The translations under genes and the position numbers were made by a program. A stretch of 37,754 nucleotides of DNA from a virus, in IMG/VR virus record IMGVR_UViG_3300047284_000266, positions 1 to 37,754 of that record. One strand, 5' to 3'. Within the stretch, counting starts at the first letter, position 1, and every line of letters starts with the position of its first letter. Positions 1 through 6,630 of the stretch are shown piece by piece. The notes beneath the pieces were generated by a model. It was not told the DNA's origin and made no database searches. It saw nothing but the letters and a program-made list of their open reading frames with translations.

Positions 1-2
1 TT

Positions 3-26
3 AAAAAAGGAAAGATGCACTTTCCT
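3..26 (-). terminator. Rho-independent terminator after the 106-residue gene
   Basis: On the minus strand a 7-bp stem (AGGAAAG / CTTTCCT) with loop TGCAT is followed by a run of T. It lies just past the stop of the gene at 43-363 and would end the psbA-fibre-106 aa transcription stretch, if not blocked by something outside the window. Confidence 0.75.
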
Positions 27-42
27 CACACTATATATCTTA

Positions 43-363
43 CTACGGATCCAACCTCTTGTCAAGGGTCTTAACCTCATAGAGAGAAGACCTGAAGTAC
101 CGACTGGCTTTTTTGATTTTTTTCCAGTTCTCCTTTCTACTTGCATTGGAATCATAAAGAGACTTTAACGTTTTTAATTCATCCAACTTTTTTAAAAGTC
201 TTCTATCAAGTTTTTCATTTTTTTCTTCACTTTTTTGTTTTTGCTTCTCGATCATTTCATCTGTCAATTCTGGAGCTATTGGAGTGATGTTAACATCATC
301 ACCATCGATAAGTTCCTGAAGTTCTTCAGGTAGTTCATCTTTAGTAAACTGAGGAATTTCCAT
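43..363 (-). CDS. Hypothetical protein, 106 aa, charged and helical
   Basis: Starts at ATG 363, three bases after the stop of the large fibre-like gene, so the two are probably co-transcribed. The protein is rich in Lys and Glu with no hydrophobic segment. An acidic N-terminal part (PEELQEL, then several Asp) is followed from about residue 38 by a long charged stretch that should form helix or coiled coil (KQKSEEKNEKLDRRLLKK). I do not recognise a family. Its place after a fibre-like gene would fit a small virion or chaperone protein, but that is inference from position only. Confidence 0.7.
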   Translation of the reverse strand: MEIPQFTKDELPEELQELIDGDDVNITPIAPELTDEMIEKQKQKSEEKNEKLDRRLLKKLDELKTLKSLYDSNASRKENWKKIKKASRYFRSSLYEVKTLDKRLDP

Positions 364-366
364 AAA

Positions 367-3249
367 TTAATCTTCTCTAATTTGTGTATATGATGCAACT
401 ATAACTGCTGCACCTGTTGCTCCATCTTGAGGTTCATTGTTTGTTATTTCTGTAATTTTAATTTGAAATTCTATGTATGAGTCCCCTATAACTGGAGTGT
501 CTGCCCCATAGATTAAACTTCCTATTAAATACCTCCCTCTCGCCCAACCTGTTGGTAGATCATCATCTAAATATGGGACAGTTCCATCAGTATAAGCGTG
601 AGGGAACCTTGCTGTCAAGAGGTCATTAACTCTCCAACTAGTTCCCCTACCGTGAACTGGTCTGTGAGTTATCCTCAATTCTGTTGTCCAACTTCCTCCT
701 TGTTTTGTAGGTCTAATTCTAAATGGTAATTGAAGATATCTTGGATCCGATGGATTTGCTCTGGTAATATTTGGAATTGAATTTATCCCATCACTTTCTT
801 GTATAGGTGTTCCCCAAGCCCAATTTGTGGTGAAGGAAACTCCATCCATAGAATCATCCCATATACCCTGTCCAAATCCAGGAATATTTGCTGGTATAAA
901 ACTTCCTCTCGAATTAGTAAGAGGATATTCAGTACCATTAAAAACTATAGAATATCCTACGGGTTGACCTCCACCTGCACCGCCAAAAGATTTTCTACCA
1001 CTTTCATCAATAACACCTGGTTTATTCCACCCCTCAATATTTCCATTTTCAGAATGTATGAAATTCAATAGTTCTACAGATGGATGATCTAAAACCCAAC
1101 TTTTGCCGCCTGATCCACCTTGACATGTTGCATCCCTATCTGAACAACCTCCCCCACTATACCCAAGTTCTACAGAAGTCAATCCAGAAACTCCTTCATT
1201 ACCTCCACCTGCCCCAGAACCAGGACCATCACCACTATCAGTAATACTATGACCTTCTTCCCCATAAAATGTTCTTGTACTCCAAAGAGTAGATCCATTT
1301 GGTCTAAGTATTTGTAGGGCGATTCCACCTGGATTATTGTCCCAACTTGCTGCTCCCTCTCTAGCTTCATTAAAAAATACAATCTTAATAACATACCTAC
1401 CAGAAGTTGATATATTATATGTTGATTGATCTGGAGGATCTGCAATAAAATTAGTTGTCCATCCAACTAAAGTAAAATCATCAATAGTTGATGGTGGAGT
1501 TGGAACATTATCCCCAAAACCATTCCAGTTAGGAACACCTAAAGTTCCACCATTAAAAACTTCATCAAAAGGATCTACTATAAACTCTCCTGGTTCTTCT
1601 TCGGTATATGGTGAAATATAAACTGCAACGCCATTATCTGCTGCCATCTTAAAAGTATAAGTTCCAGAAACGTCAAAGTTTAAATTAATTCTACCCTCAA
1701 AAATTATACCTTCAGCAGGATCTTGCCCAAAACTAGGCCAAACTACATATTCTGCCATGAATGGAGACCACCTAGGATTCAATTCAACAATTTGAAGTGG
1801 TAAAGATAATATTGAAGGATATTTACTTATTGACAGTGCATTAGAATTTGCAATTGGATTATTAGCATCCCAACTATATTGATTCCAGTTTCCATAGGGT
1901 TTTCCTGGAGTTGATGGATTAAATGCTAAGCAACCTTGGCCGCCGCCTCCGCCTCCACCGCCGACGCTAGCGATCAATCTACCATTCAAGTATAGGTCTG
2001 TAGCACCTCCACCGCCTCCGCCGCCGCCAGAAAGACCACTACGACCTGGATATCCACCCCTACCTCCACGATTAAATGCAGGACGTGTTTTTACTGGTTG
2101 ATTTGTATGATTAACACCATGTCTTCCACCTTGACCGATAACTATTGTTAATAAATTCTGAACTGATGGATCGACCTGGACATTCATTCTTAAATAATCT
2201 CCAGATCCACCAGAATTATTGGCACTTCTCCCACCAGCAGTATCGCCGCGATCGGATCCACCAGCTCCTCCACCAGCACCCCAAAGGCTAGCTATAAATG
2301 AAGTGCATGTGGCAGGAAGTTCATAAATATAAACTCCCCAACTATCGAAAGATTCACGAATACTACAATACAAAGAAAATGTAAAAGTTGTATCTCTTTT
2401 TCTCAATCTATCTCGATCTATATTTCTTCTACTAAAAGTATCTGGGTCATACGAGGGCCAATTTATATCATCTACATCTGGGAAGTTTGGAAGTTCTGGA
2501 TAACATGTAGTCGCACCAGCAGCATTAGTAAAACATTTAATTTTTGGTAGTTTAAATGGAAATTCTGGGGGAAATTCAAAATCCCCGCCATCGGGGGTAA
2601 ATGTTTCAACTGGTGGAGTTGGAGGTGTATCGAGAAGTCCACCTTCGCCACCATCAGGACATTCATAAAATCCACCTAAAGTGCCATCATTGGAAAAAGA
2701 AACATCGCAAACTGGGCCCAAATCACCAGAAGAAATAATATTTGATGGTCTTACACTTCTACATAAATTTGGTCTAGTCCTATTATCAATTCGTACATTT
2801 GATGTTGCTTGAAAATCTGGAGGCAAAGAAAATACAATATTTGGTTGTGATAGATTATCAGATCTTGTACTGGCAGGAGTTTCTATACCTGTTGGAGTTC
2901 TATCACAAACTGGTCCAAATCCAGGTACACCTGATCCTCCACCAAGACCTCCAGAATTTGGTCCAGTAAACAAAAGTAATTCAGTTGGTGCTGTTAATTG
3001 AATATTTGGTTGGTCAGGAACGTTTGGATCTTGTTGATCTTCTTGCACATCAGATTCAGTTTCACCAGTGTCATAAGTAATTGATGCTAGATTGGATATG
3101 TTAGTTAGAACTAAATTAGTAAGATTAGTTAAATCTATACTTGGTCTCGATAAAATATCAACAGTTTGAATGGGCCCATCGGCACTAGAAGTTGGTGCAA
3201 TATAATCACATACTGGTCCCAATTCTCGTACTGGATATACAAGTGCCAT
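367..3249 (-). CDS. Large glycine-rich, PA14-like fibre or adhesin protein, 960 aa
   Basis: Probably a virion surface protein (tail fibre or adhesin). Residues 1-300 are Pro/Asn/Thr rich and carry the pentapeptide GPVCD three times (about 11-15, 112-116, 178-182). Residues about 320-440 form a glycine-rich domain opening with SLWGAGGGAGG and containing two runs of eight or more Gly. Residues about 490-680 resemble a PA14-type beta domain (TYTFKMAADNGVAVYIS, then a second YVIKIVFFNE strand), followed by a second Gly-rich stretch and a C-terminal beta-rich part. Polyglycine sandwiches are known from receptor-binding adhesins of T4-like phages; applying that here is inference. Starts at ATG 3249 after a TAAATA box at 3274-3281. 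Confidence 0.75.
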   Translation of the reverse strand: MALVYPVRELGPVCDYIAPTSSADGPIQTVDILSRPSIDLTNLTNLVLTNISNLASITYDTGETESDVQEDQQDPNVPDQPNIQLTAPTELLLFTGPNSGGLGGGSGVPGFGPVCDRTPTGIETPASTRSDNLSQPNIVFSLPPDFQATSNVRIDNRTRPNLCRSVRPSNIISSGDLGPVCDVSFSNDGTLGGFYECPDGGEGGLLDTPPTPPVETFTPDGGDFEFPPEFPFKLPKIKCFTNAAGATTCYPELPNFPDVDDINWPSYDPDTFSRRNIDRDRLRKRDTTFTFSLYCSIRESFDSWGVYIYELPATCTSFIASLWGAGGGAGGSDRGDTAGGRSANNSGGSGDYLRMNVQVDPSVQNLLTIVIGQGGRHGVNHTNQPVKTRPAFNRGGRGGYPGRSGLSGGGGGGGGATDLYLNGRLIASVGGGGGGGGQGCLAFNPSTPGKPYGNWNQYSWDANNPIANSNALSISKYPSILSLPLQIVELNPRWSPFMAEYVVWPSFGQDPAEGIIFEGRINLNFDVSGTYTFKMAADNGVAVYISPYTEEEPGEFIVDPFDEVFNGGTLGVPNWNGFGDNVPTPPSTIDDFTLVGWTTNFIADPPDQSTYNISTSGRYVIKIVFFNEAREGAASWDNNPGGIALQILRPNGSTLWSTRTFYGEEGHSITDSGDGPGSGAGGGNEGVSGLTSVELGYSGGGCSDRDATCQGGSGGKSWVLDHPSVELLNFIHSENGNIEGWNKPGVIDESGRKSFGGAGGGQPVGYSIVFNGTEYPLTNSRGSFIPANIPGFGQGIWDDSMDGVSFTTNWAWGTPIQESDGINSIPNITRANPSDPRYLQLPFRIRPTKQGGSWTTELRITHRPVHGRGTSWRVNDLLTARFPHAYTDGTVPYLDDDLPTGWARGRYLIGSLIYGADTPVIGDSYIEFQIKITEITNNEPQDGATGAAVIVASYTQIRED

Positions 3250-3273
3250 TTAGATAACAAATTACTAACATAC

Positions 3274-3281
3274 TATTTAAC
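3274..3281 (-). promoter_or_regulatory. Possible late promoter (GTTAAATA) before the fibre-like gene
   Basis: Minus-strand GTTAAATA lies 25 nt before ATG 3249 and just after the psbA terminator. It shares TAAATA with the T4 late box TATAAATA and with the ACTAAATA boxes elsewhere in the window. Weak on its own; position is the main support. Confidence 0.4.
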
Positions 3282-3284
3282 CAC

Positions 3285-3310
3285 AAAAAAAGAGACCCTT
3301 TCGGGTCTCT
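3285..3310 (-). terminator. Rho-independent terminator of psbA
   Basis: Minus strand AGAGACCC, loop GAAA (a GNRA tetraloop), GGGTCTCT, then six T. It starts 20 nt after the psbA stop codon and separates psbA from the fibre-like gene. Confidence 0.9.
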
Positions 3311-3330
3311 CAAAAACTATTGAGTTTTTA

Positions 3331-4413
3331 TCAACCGATTGCAGGTGCAGTCAGAGCAACAGGAGTTGCGCTAGCAGCAGCAAGGTCAAGAGGGAAGTTG
3401 TGAGCATTGCGCTCATGCATTACCTCAAAACCAAGGTTAGCACGGTTGAGGATGTCTGCCCAGGTGTTGATAACACGACCACTGTTGTCCAGCAGAGACT
3501 GGTTGAAGTTGAAACCGTTCAGGTTGAATGCCATGGTGCTAACACCAAGAGCAGCAAACCAGATACCAACTACAGGCCAAGCAGCAAGGAAGAAGTGAAG
3601 TGAGCGTGAGTTATTGAAGGACGCATATTGGAAAATAAGGCGACCGAAATAACCATGAGCAGCTACAATGTTGTAGGTCTCTTCTTCTTGTCCGAACTTG
3701 TATCCGTAGTTTTGAGATTCAGTTTCAGTTGTCTCACGAACGAGTGAAGACGTAACCAAACTTCCGTGCATAGCACTAAAGAGGCTGCCACCAAATACCC
3801 CAGCCACGCCGAGCATATGGAAAGGATGCATGAGAATGTTATGCTCTGCTTGGAAGACGAGCATGTAGTTAAACGTGCCCGAGATTCCGAGAGGCATTGC
3901 ATCACTGAAGGAACCTTGACCGAAAGGATAGACAAGGAACACTGCAGAAGCAGCGGCAACAGGAGCACTATAAGCAACGCAGATCCAAGGACGCATACCC
4001 AGACGGTAGGAAAGTTCCCACTCACGACCCATGTAGGCATAGATACCAATCAGAAAATGAAAGACGACCAATTGGAAAGGTCCACCATTATATAGCCACT
4101 CATCGAGTGACATTGCTTCCCAAATGGGGTAAAAGTGCAGTCCAATAGCATTAGACGATGGAACAACAGCACCAGAGATAATGTTGTTTCCGTACATTAG
4201 TGAACCAGCAACAGGTTCACGGATACCGTCGATATCGACAGGAGGAGCAGCAATGAAAGCAACAATGAAACAGATAGTAGCAGCAAGGAGGCAAGGAATC
4301 ATAAGGACTCCAAACCAACCGACATAAAGACGATTATCGGTTGATGTTACCCACTCACAGAACTGTTCCCATGTATTACTTCCACCGCGTTGTTGAGCGA
4401 TAGTAGCAGTCAT
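3331..4413 (-). CDS. psbA: Photosystem II reaction-centre protein D1
   Basis: D1 binds P680 chlorophyll, pheophytin, QB and the Mn cluster in the thylakoid membrane. The phage copy replaces photodamaged host D1 so that infection stays light-powered. All 360 residues align by eye with cyanobacterial D1 with a one-residue insertion near the N terminus. The donor tyrosine region ([14 protein letters not shown]), the ligands in MHPFHMLG, and the Mn ligands in [14 protein letters not shown] before the C-terminal processing site are all present. The residue at standard position 130 is Glu (MGREWELSY), as in high-light D1 forms. No intron or frameshift is visible. Start ATG 4413 has GGAG upstream. 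It has its own promoter region and terminator. Confidence 0.98.
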   Translation of the reverse strand: MTATIAQQRGGSNTWEQFCEWVTSTDNRLYVGWFGVLMIPCLLAATICFIVAFIAAPPVDIDGIREPVAGSLMYGNNIISGAVVPSSNAIGLHFYPIWEAMSLDEWLYNGGPFQLVVFHFLIGIYAYMGREWELSYRLGMRPWICVAYSAPVAAASAVFLVYPFGQGSFSDAMPLGISGTFNYMLVFQAEHNILMHPFHMLGVAGVFGGSLFSAMHGSLVTSSLVRETTETESQNYGYKFGQEEETYNIVAAHGYFGRLIFQYASFNNSRSLHFFLAAWPVVGIWFAALGVSTMAFNLNGFNFNQSLLDNSGRVINTWADILNRANLGFEVMHERNAHNFPLDLAAASATPVALTAPAIG

Positions 4414-4446
4414 AGTTAATACTCCGAGTAATTGGGGGAATGTATT

Positions 4447-4482
4447 GTTAAGGAATGCGAAGTTTTGTTTCGATTCCCTAAC
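4447..4482 (-). ncRNA. 5'-leader hairpin of psbA mRNA (PhotoRC-like candidate)
   Basis: Right after the promoter boxes the minus strand reads GTTAGGGAAT, then CGAA-loop-TTCG, then ATTCCTTAAC. This gives a 10-bp lower stem with one G-U pair and a 4-bp upper stem around loop ACAAAAC. A transcript from the late box would begin at or next to the stem. PhotoRC-I and PhotoRC-II are known candidate cis-regulatory RNAs upstream of psbA in marine cyanobacteria and phages. I cannot confirm that this matches either consensus. Confidence 0.6.
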
Positions 4483-4485
4483 ATT

Positions 4486-4493
4486 TATTTATA
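4486..4493 (-). promoter_or_regulatory. T4-type late promoter of psbA (TATAAATA)
   Basis: A perfect match to the T4 late box on the minus strand, 73 nt before ATG 4413. It overlaps the -10 hexamer of the sigma70-type promoter at 4491-4519, so psbA may be transcribed both early and late. Confidence 0.8.
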
Positions 4494-4519
4494 ATACCAT
4501 GATCAGAAATCTCTGTCAA
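4491..4519 (-). promoter_or_regulatory. Sigma70-type promoter of psbA (TTGACA-17-TATTAT)
   Basis: Perfect -35 TTGACA (4514-4519), spacer of exactly 17 nt, and -10 TATTAT (4491-4496). Host RNA polymerase should read it early in infection. The last three bases of the -10 are also the first three of the late box TATAAATA. Confidence 0.8.
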
Positions 4520-4533
4520 GGGGTCTGGGCAAG

Positions 4534-4557
4534 AAAAAAGGAGTCTCACTGGACTCC
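4534..4557 (-). terminator. Rho-independent terminator after the hli / 56-aa pair
   Basis: Minus strand GGAGTC, loop CAGTGA, GACTCC, then six T. The stop codon TGA of the 56-aa gene (4546-4548) is inside the hairpin loop, so translation and termination signals are nested. Confidence 0.8.
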
Positions 4558-4716
4558 CCTTTTGGTTTTGTTCTGAATGACAATAAATTTGTCTTTCGGA
4601 AGTGTGCCTGCAACCTTAACTTCAAGTTCGTCGTCTCGATCCCAGGCACCAGATTCAATTAGTTCATGAAGGGCAATAGAAAATTGCCCCAGCATGTCAT
4701 TAGAATGATTCACCAT
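4546..4716 (-). CDS. Hypothetical protein, 56 aa
   Basis: Starts at ATG 4716, overlapping the end of hli by 7 nt (ATGGTGA), which suggests translational coupling. The first part looks helical (MLGQFSIALHELIESGAW), followed by a short beta-like part (DDELEVKVAGTLPKDKFIV). No family recognised. It is co-transcribed with hli from the promoter at 4951-4979 and ends inside the terminator hairpin. The overlap and clean reading frame support a real gene. Confidence 0.7.
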   Translation of the reverse strand: MVNHSNDMLGQFSIALHELIESGAWDRDDELEVKVAGTLPKDKFIVIQNKTKRGVQ

Positions 4717-4928
4717 ACGCCAGGAATCAGTTGCCCAGTAAGAGCATAAGCACCGATAGCTGCAATAACGCCAAGCATAGCCAGGCGACCATTGAGGCGT
4801 TCTGCTTTTTCATTGTGAGTTTCGTACATGTTGTTGTCCATAGCTTCTATAATCTCCTCAGAAATGTACATTTGTGGTTCTTTGGCAAACATATTCTGCT
4901 GGCCAAATTCATTTGTGGTTGTGGTCAT
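4710..4928 (-). CDS. hli: High-light-inducible protein (Hli), 72 aa
   Basis: Single-helix chlorophyll-binding-family protein of thylakoids that protects photosystems under excess light; phage copies accompany psbA. The family core is clear at the C terminus: an ExxNxR-type helix (EKAERLNGRLAMLG) followed by VIAAIGAYALTGQLIPGVW. The open frame extends upstream to 4979, but that extension overlaps the promoter at 4951-4979, so ATG 4928 (MTTTTNEF) is the start. No clear Shine-Dalgarno precedes it and the leader would be only about 16 nt. The first 30 residues are phage-specific and uncharacterised. Confidence 0.95.
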   Translation of the reverse strand: MTTTTNEFGQQNMFAKEPQMYISEEIIEAMDNNMYETHNEKAERLNGRLAMLGVIAAIGAYALTGQLIPGVW

Positions 4929-4950
4929 GTTAAATTTTATTACAGACCAT

Positions 4951-4979
4951 ATTATATAGGATTGCTTAAGATTTGTCAA
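4951..4979 (-). promoter_or_regulatory. Consensus sigma70-type promoter of hli (TTGACA-17-TATAAT)
   Basis: Perfect TTGACA (4974-4979), 17-nt spacer and perfect TATAAT (4951-4956), 22 nt before the hli start. The -35 lies in the last codons of the 84-aa gene. It should be strong and early and fixes the hli start at 4928. Confidence 0.9.
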
Positions 4980-5220
4980 GTGCCTCTTTGAGGACTTCAG
5001 TGACCAAATTCAGAACTGGTTGGTGCCTATCGTATCCTTTGATACTACCACGGCACATAACTGGATCTCCTGCAAGAGGATTGGGCTCTAGCATTTCATA
5101 TTCATAATTATGTTTGCTAGTAAAACCTTTACCCGTAGAATTCCAAATGCGAATCTCTGCAAGTTGTTTACCACCAATGGTCATACCATATGGTTCAAGT
5201 TCTACTTTGACACGAATCAT
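4966..5220 (-). CDS. Hypothetical protein, 84 aa
   Basis: Starts at ATG 5220, two bases after the stop of the zinc-finger frame. The composition is balanced and globular with alternating beta-like segments (MIRVKVELEPYG, LAEIRIWN) and a final amphipathic helix (LNLVTEVLKEAL). It has one Cys and no signal or membrane segment. No family recognised. Its last codons contain the hli -35 element. Likely real because of clean spacing on both sides. Confidence 0.7.
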   Translation of the reverse strand: MIRVKVELEPYGMTIGGKQLAEIRIWNSTGKGFTSKHNYEYEMLEPNPLAGDPVMCRGSIKGYDRHQPVLNLVTEVLKEALDKS

Positions 5221-5222
5221 AA

Positions 5223-5447
5223 TTAATCTCTGGGTTTAGGTTTGTTGCATTCATTACAGTAGTAGGAAAACCCACTACGGAATGATCTTACCACTTGGTA
5301 GTGGTCCGTGTCAAGTGGTTTTTCAATCTGACACTTGGCACACTGTCTAGTCGAAATCGAGTGGGTTATCTTTTTTTCGTTCTTGTTTACGAAACTTTTT
5401 AAGGTCTTCAAATAATCCTTTAATTTCTTTATAGGCATCGTTAGCAT
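5223..5447 (-). CDS. Zinc-finger frame (CxxC...CxxC), 74 aa, overlapping the 64-aa gene
   Basis: The C-terminal 40 residues read CAKC-x(23)-CNEC with EKPLDTDHYQ between. This is the small zinc finger often found in or next to HNH endonucleases. The ATG at 5447 has AGGA upstream but lies inside the 64-aa gene in another frame. Part of the finger lies beyond the 64-aa stop, with no ATG of its own after that stop. Alternatives: the finger is the true C terminus of the 64-aa gene, joined by slippage on the run of seven A in the mRNA (5371-5377 on the plus strand as T), or a one-base indel split a single gene. The finger is convincing; the start is not. Confidence 0.5.
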   Translation of the reverse strand: MLTMPIKKLKDYLKTLKSFVNKNEKKITHSISTRQCAKCQIEKPLDTDHYQVVRSFRSGFSYYCNECNKPKPRD

Positions 5448-5541
5448 CTTTCTTTCCTGCCATTTCTGCAGCAACAATATACTCGACTTTCTTTCCAAAG
5501 TCAAACAGATGTAGTTCAAAATTAGTTTGATGTTCGTACAT
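5347..5541 (-). CDS. Hypothetical protein, 64 aa
   Basis: Starts at ATG 5541 behind a strong AAAGGAGG. An upstream in-frame extension runs into the tRNA at 5565-5637 and is rejected. The protein is mostly helical (FDFGKKVEYIVAAEMAGKKDAND, then a Lys-rich helix) and ends NPLDFD. It contains an A7 run in the codons for RKK near the end. Deleting one A would continue it into the zinc finger encoded at 5223-5447. No function recognised. Confidence 0.7.
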   Translation of the reverse strand: MYEHQTNFELHLFDFGKKVEYIVAAEMAGKKDANDAYKEIKGLFEDLKKFRKQERKKDNPLDFD

Positions 5542-5564
5542 GCTGACCTCCTTTATTCTATCTA

Positions 5565-5637
5565 TGCTCCTTGAGGGGATCGAACCCACCTGAGGCGAAT
5601 TATGAGTTCGCTGCTTTCACCAGATAGCTAAAGGAGC
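5565..5637 (-). tRNA. tRNA with anticodon CAT (Met, or Ile2 if lysidine-modified)
   Basis: Seven-bp acceptor GCTCCTT/AAGGAGC, anticodon stem GCGAA/TTCGC with loop CTCATAA, and T-arm with GGTTCGATCC. Base pair 1-72 is G-C, so it is not the initiator. A CAT anticodon can be elongator Met or AUA-reading Ile; the sequence alone does not decide. CCA is not encoded. Confidence 0.9.
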
Positions 5638-5642
5638 AAAAG

Positions 5643-5735
5643 TAGGGGCGGAGGGACTCGAACCCCCAACCGCACGGTAATCTGCCGTATACGAAAGGTA
5701 TAAGCTTTCCGCTCTGCCAATTGAGCTACACCCCC
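5643..5735 (-). tRNA. Unusual 93-nt tRNA, apparent anticodon TAT
   Basis: The acceptor GGGGGTG/CGCCCCT, D-arm GCTC/GAGC and T-arm around TTCGAGT are all sound. After the D-arm, GAAAG/CTTTC encloses a 7-base loop CTTATAC, giving anticodon TAT with T33. A 25-nt stretch follows before the T-stem and contains its own hairpin (ACGG, loop CAGATTA, CCGT). Class I D-arm features combined with a class II-length variable region are odd. The second hairpin is also 7-looped but lacks T33. Identity is uncertain. Confidence 0.7.
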
Positions 5736-5738
5736 ATA

Positions 5739-5810
<72 letters not shown>

Positions 5811-5816
5811 TTAAAT

Positions 5817-5987
5817 TCATAACTCTTGAGAGTTTAACATATATTCTACGGTATTGGCAATGTCGTTCATTGCTATTCGTAAATCTGGTTGTTGACCAGA
5901 TTCCATTTTAACAATGGGACGATGATCATCAGTAAGAGTCCACCTCCACTGATTAAGTTCTTTACAATACCAAAGATTAATTTTCAT
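5817..5987 (-). CDS. Hypothetical protein, 56 aa
   Basis: Starts at ATG 5987, overlapping the end of the 51-aa gene by 11 nt. It begins MKINLWYCKELNQWRW and has a short Trp/Tyr-rich strand pair, then a helix (DLRIAMNDIANTVEYML). No family recognised. It sits between tRNA genes in a string of very small proteins; the overlap with its neighbour and intact frame support expression. Confidence 0.65.
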   Translation of the reverse strand: MKINLWYCKELNQWRWTLTDDHRPIVKMESGQQPDLRIAMNDIANTVEYMLNSQEL

Positions 5988-6132
5988 GTTTAAATTGTTC
6001 CAGTTTTAACCAGTTGATAAGTGCATTGACTTCCATCCTTTTATCTTCAGTAAAGTCATTACCCTTACTAAACATATAAAAGTCTAGTGCTTCAATAGCA
6101 ACTTCTCGGTCTCTCTGTGAAATAAGCGACAT
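5977..6132 (-). CDS. Hypothetical protein, 51 aa
   Basis: Begins MSLISQRDREVAIEALDFYM. The start ATG 6132 has GAGG six bases upstream. A longer open frame would run back into the tRNA-Gly gene and is rejected. The protein is helical and charged (DFTEDKRMEVNALINWLKLEQF). No family recognised. It is probably coupled to the following 56-aa gene, which starts inside it. Confidence 0.65.
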   Translation of the reverse strand: MSLISQRDREVAIEALDFYMFSKGNDFTEDKRMEVNALINWLKLEQFKHEN

Positions 6133-6150
6133 AATAACCTCATATGAGGA

Positions 6151-6222
6151 AGCGGAGTATCGGATTCGAACCGACGACATCTAACTTGGAAGGATAGCGT
6201 TCTACCACTGAACTAACTCCGC
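6151..6222 (-). tRNA. tRNA-Gly (anticodon TCC)
   Basis: Acceptor GCGGAGT/ACTCCGC, D-arm GTTC/GAAC, anticodon loop CTTCCAA, T-arm with GGTTCGAATCC; 72 nt. The anticodon stem CTATC/GTTAG has one T-T mismatch. The identity agrees with the Gly-typical TTCCAA loop and D-arm. Confidence 0.92.
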
Positions 6223-6228
6223 AAATTT

Positions 6229-6300
6229 ACCTCTGTCTAGGAATCGAACCTAGTTTCCATGTGTGTTGTCCACCCGTCCTTACCAATAGACTACCAGAGG
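6229..6300 (-). tRNA. tRNA-like gene without a normal anticodon loop (possible pseudo-tRNA)
   Basis: It has tRNA length (72 nt), a T-arm CTAGG/CCTAG with TTCGATT, a weak D-arm (GTCT/GGAC) and a 6-of-7 acceptor (CCTCTGG/ACAGAGG, G-A mismatch at the base). The anticodon arm is poor. The best fit is GGGTG/CACAT with loop GACAACA, which lacks the universal T33 and would put CAA at the anticodon. It may be a decayed tRNA, a tRNA-like processing element, or a tRNA that folds differently from what I see. Confidence 0.55.
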
Positions 6301-6469
6301 TTGTGGTAGGTGTTGAAGACTTTACCTATGTCTCCACTCTTTACATTCACTCACCCACAGAATACTAGGGATGAGGAGCGGTTTTGGCACCTACGTTTGG
6401 CAGGAAAACACCAATCAGGTGACTTTCCCCCTCGATCTCCTTCTAGGCTATCTGCCTAGCGAGTATCGA
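6301..6469 (-). other. Gene-free, structured gap between tRNA-like and tRNA-Leu genes
   Basis: No credible reading frame. On the minus strand two stem systems are visible. One is GCTAGGC/GCCTAG around 6443-6459, extended outward by ATCGA/TCGAT pairing. The other is GGAA..CACC/GGTG..TTCC near 6400-6430. The heptamer GTAGGTG pairs with CACCTAC about 80 nt away. It could be a small non-coding RNA released with the tRNAs; this is inference. Confidence 0.45.
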
Positions 6470-6551
6470 TGTCGGTAAGAGGACTTGAACCTCCACGAAT
6501 TACTTCACTGGAACCTAAACCCAGCGCGTCTACCAATTCCGCCATACCGAC
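6470..6551 (-). tRNA. tRNA-Leu (anticodon TAG)
   Basis: Class II tRNA of 82 nt. Acceptor GTCGGTA/TACCGAC; Leu-type D-arm (GGCGGAATTGGTAGACGC); anticodon stem CTGGG/TCCAG with loop TTTAGGT; a long variable arm; T-arm with GGTTCAAGTCC. Reads CUA. Confidence 0.95.
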
Positions 6552-6594
6552 ATGTTGGGAGGAGGTCAATCCTCCCGAGCACATGCACGCCACC

Positions 6595-6602
6595 TATTTA
6601 GT
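6595..6602 (-). promoter_or_regulatory. ACTAAATA box upstream of tRNA-Leu
   Basis: Minus-strand ACTAAATA 44 nt before the tRNA-Leu 5' end. The same octamer precedes several protein genes in the window and resembles the T4 late box in its TAAATA part. Confidence 0.35.
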
Positions 6603-6630
6603 TATCGAGGAAATAGGAAACTCGGCGGGA

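Noticed and set aside
3331-4413. Intron or homing endonuclease in psbA
   Set aside because: Some phage psbA genes carry group I introns, but here the reading frame is unbroken through all D1 motifs.
4929-4979. 17-residue N-terminal extension of hli
   Set aside because: It overlaps a perfect TTGACA-17-TATAAT promoter, so the transcript begins after the extension.
5542-5589. Longer N terminus for the 64-aa gene
   Set aside because: It runs into the CAT-anticodon tRNA; the AAAGGAGG supports ATG 5541.
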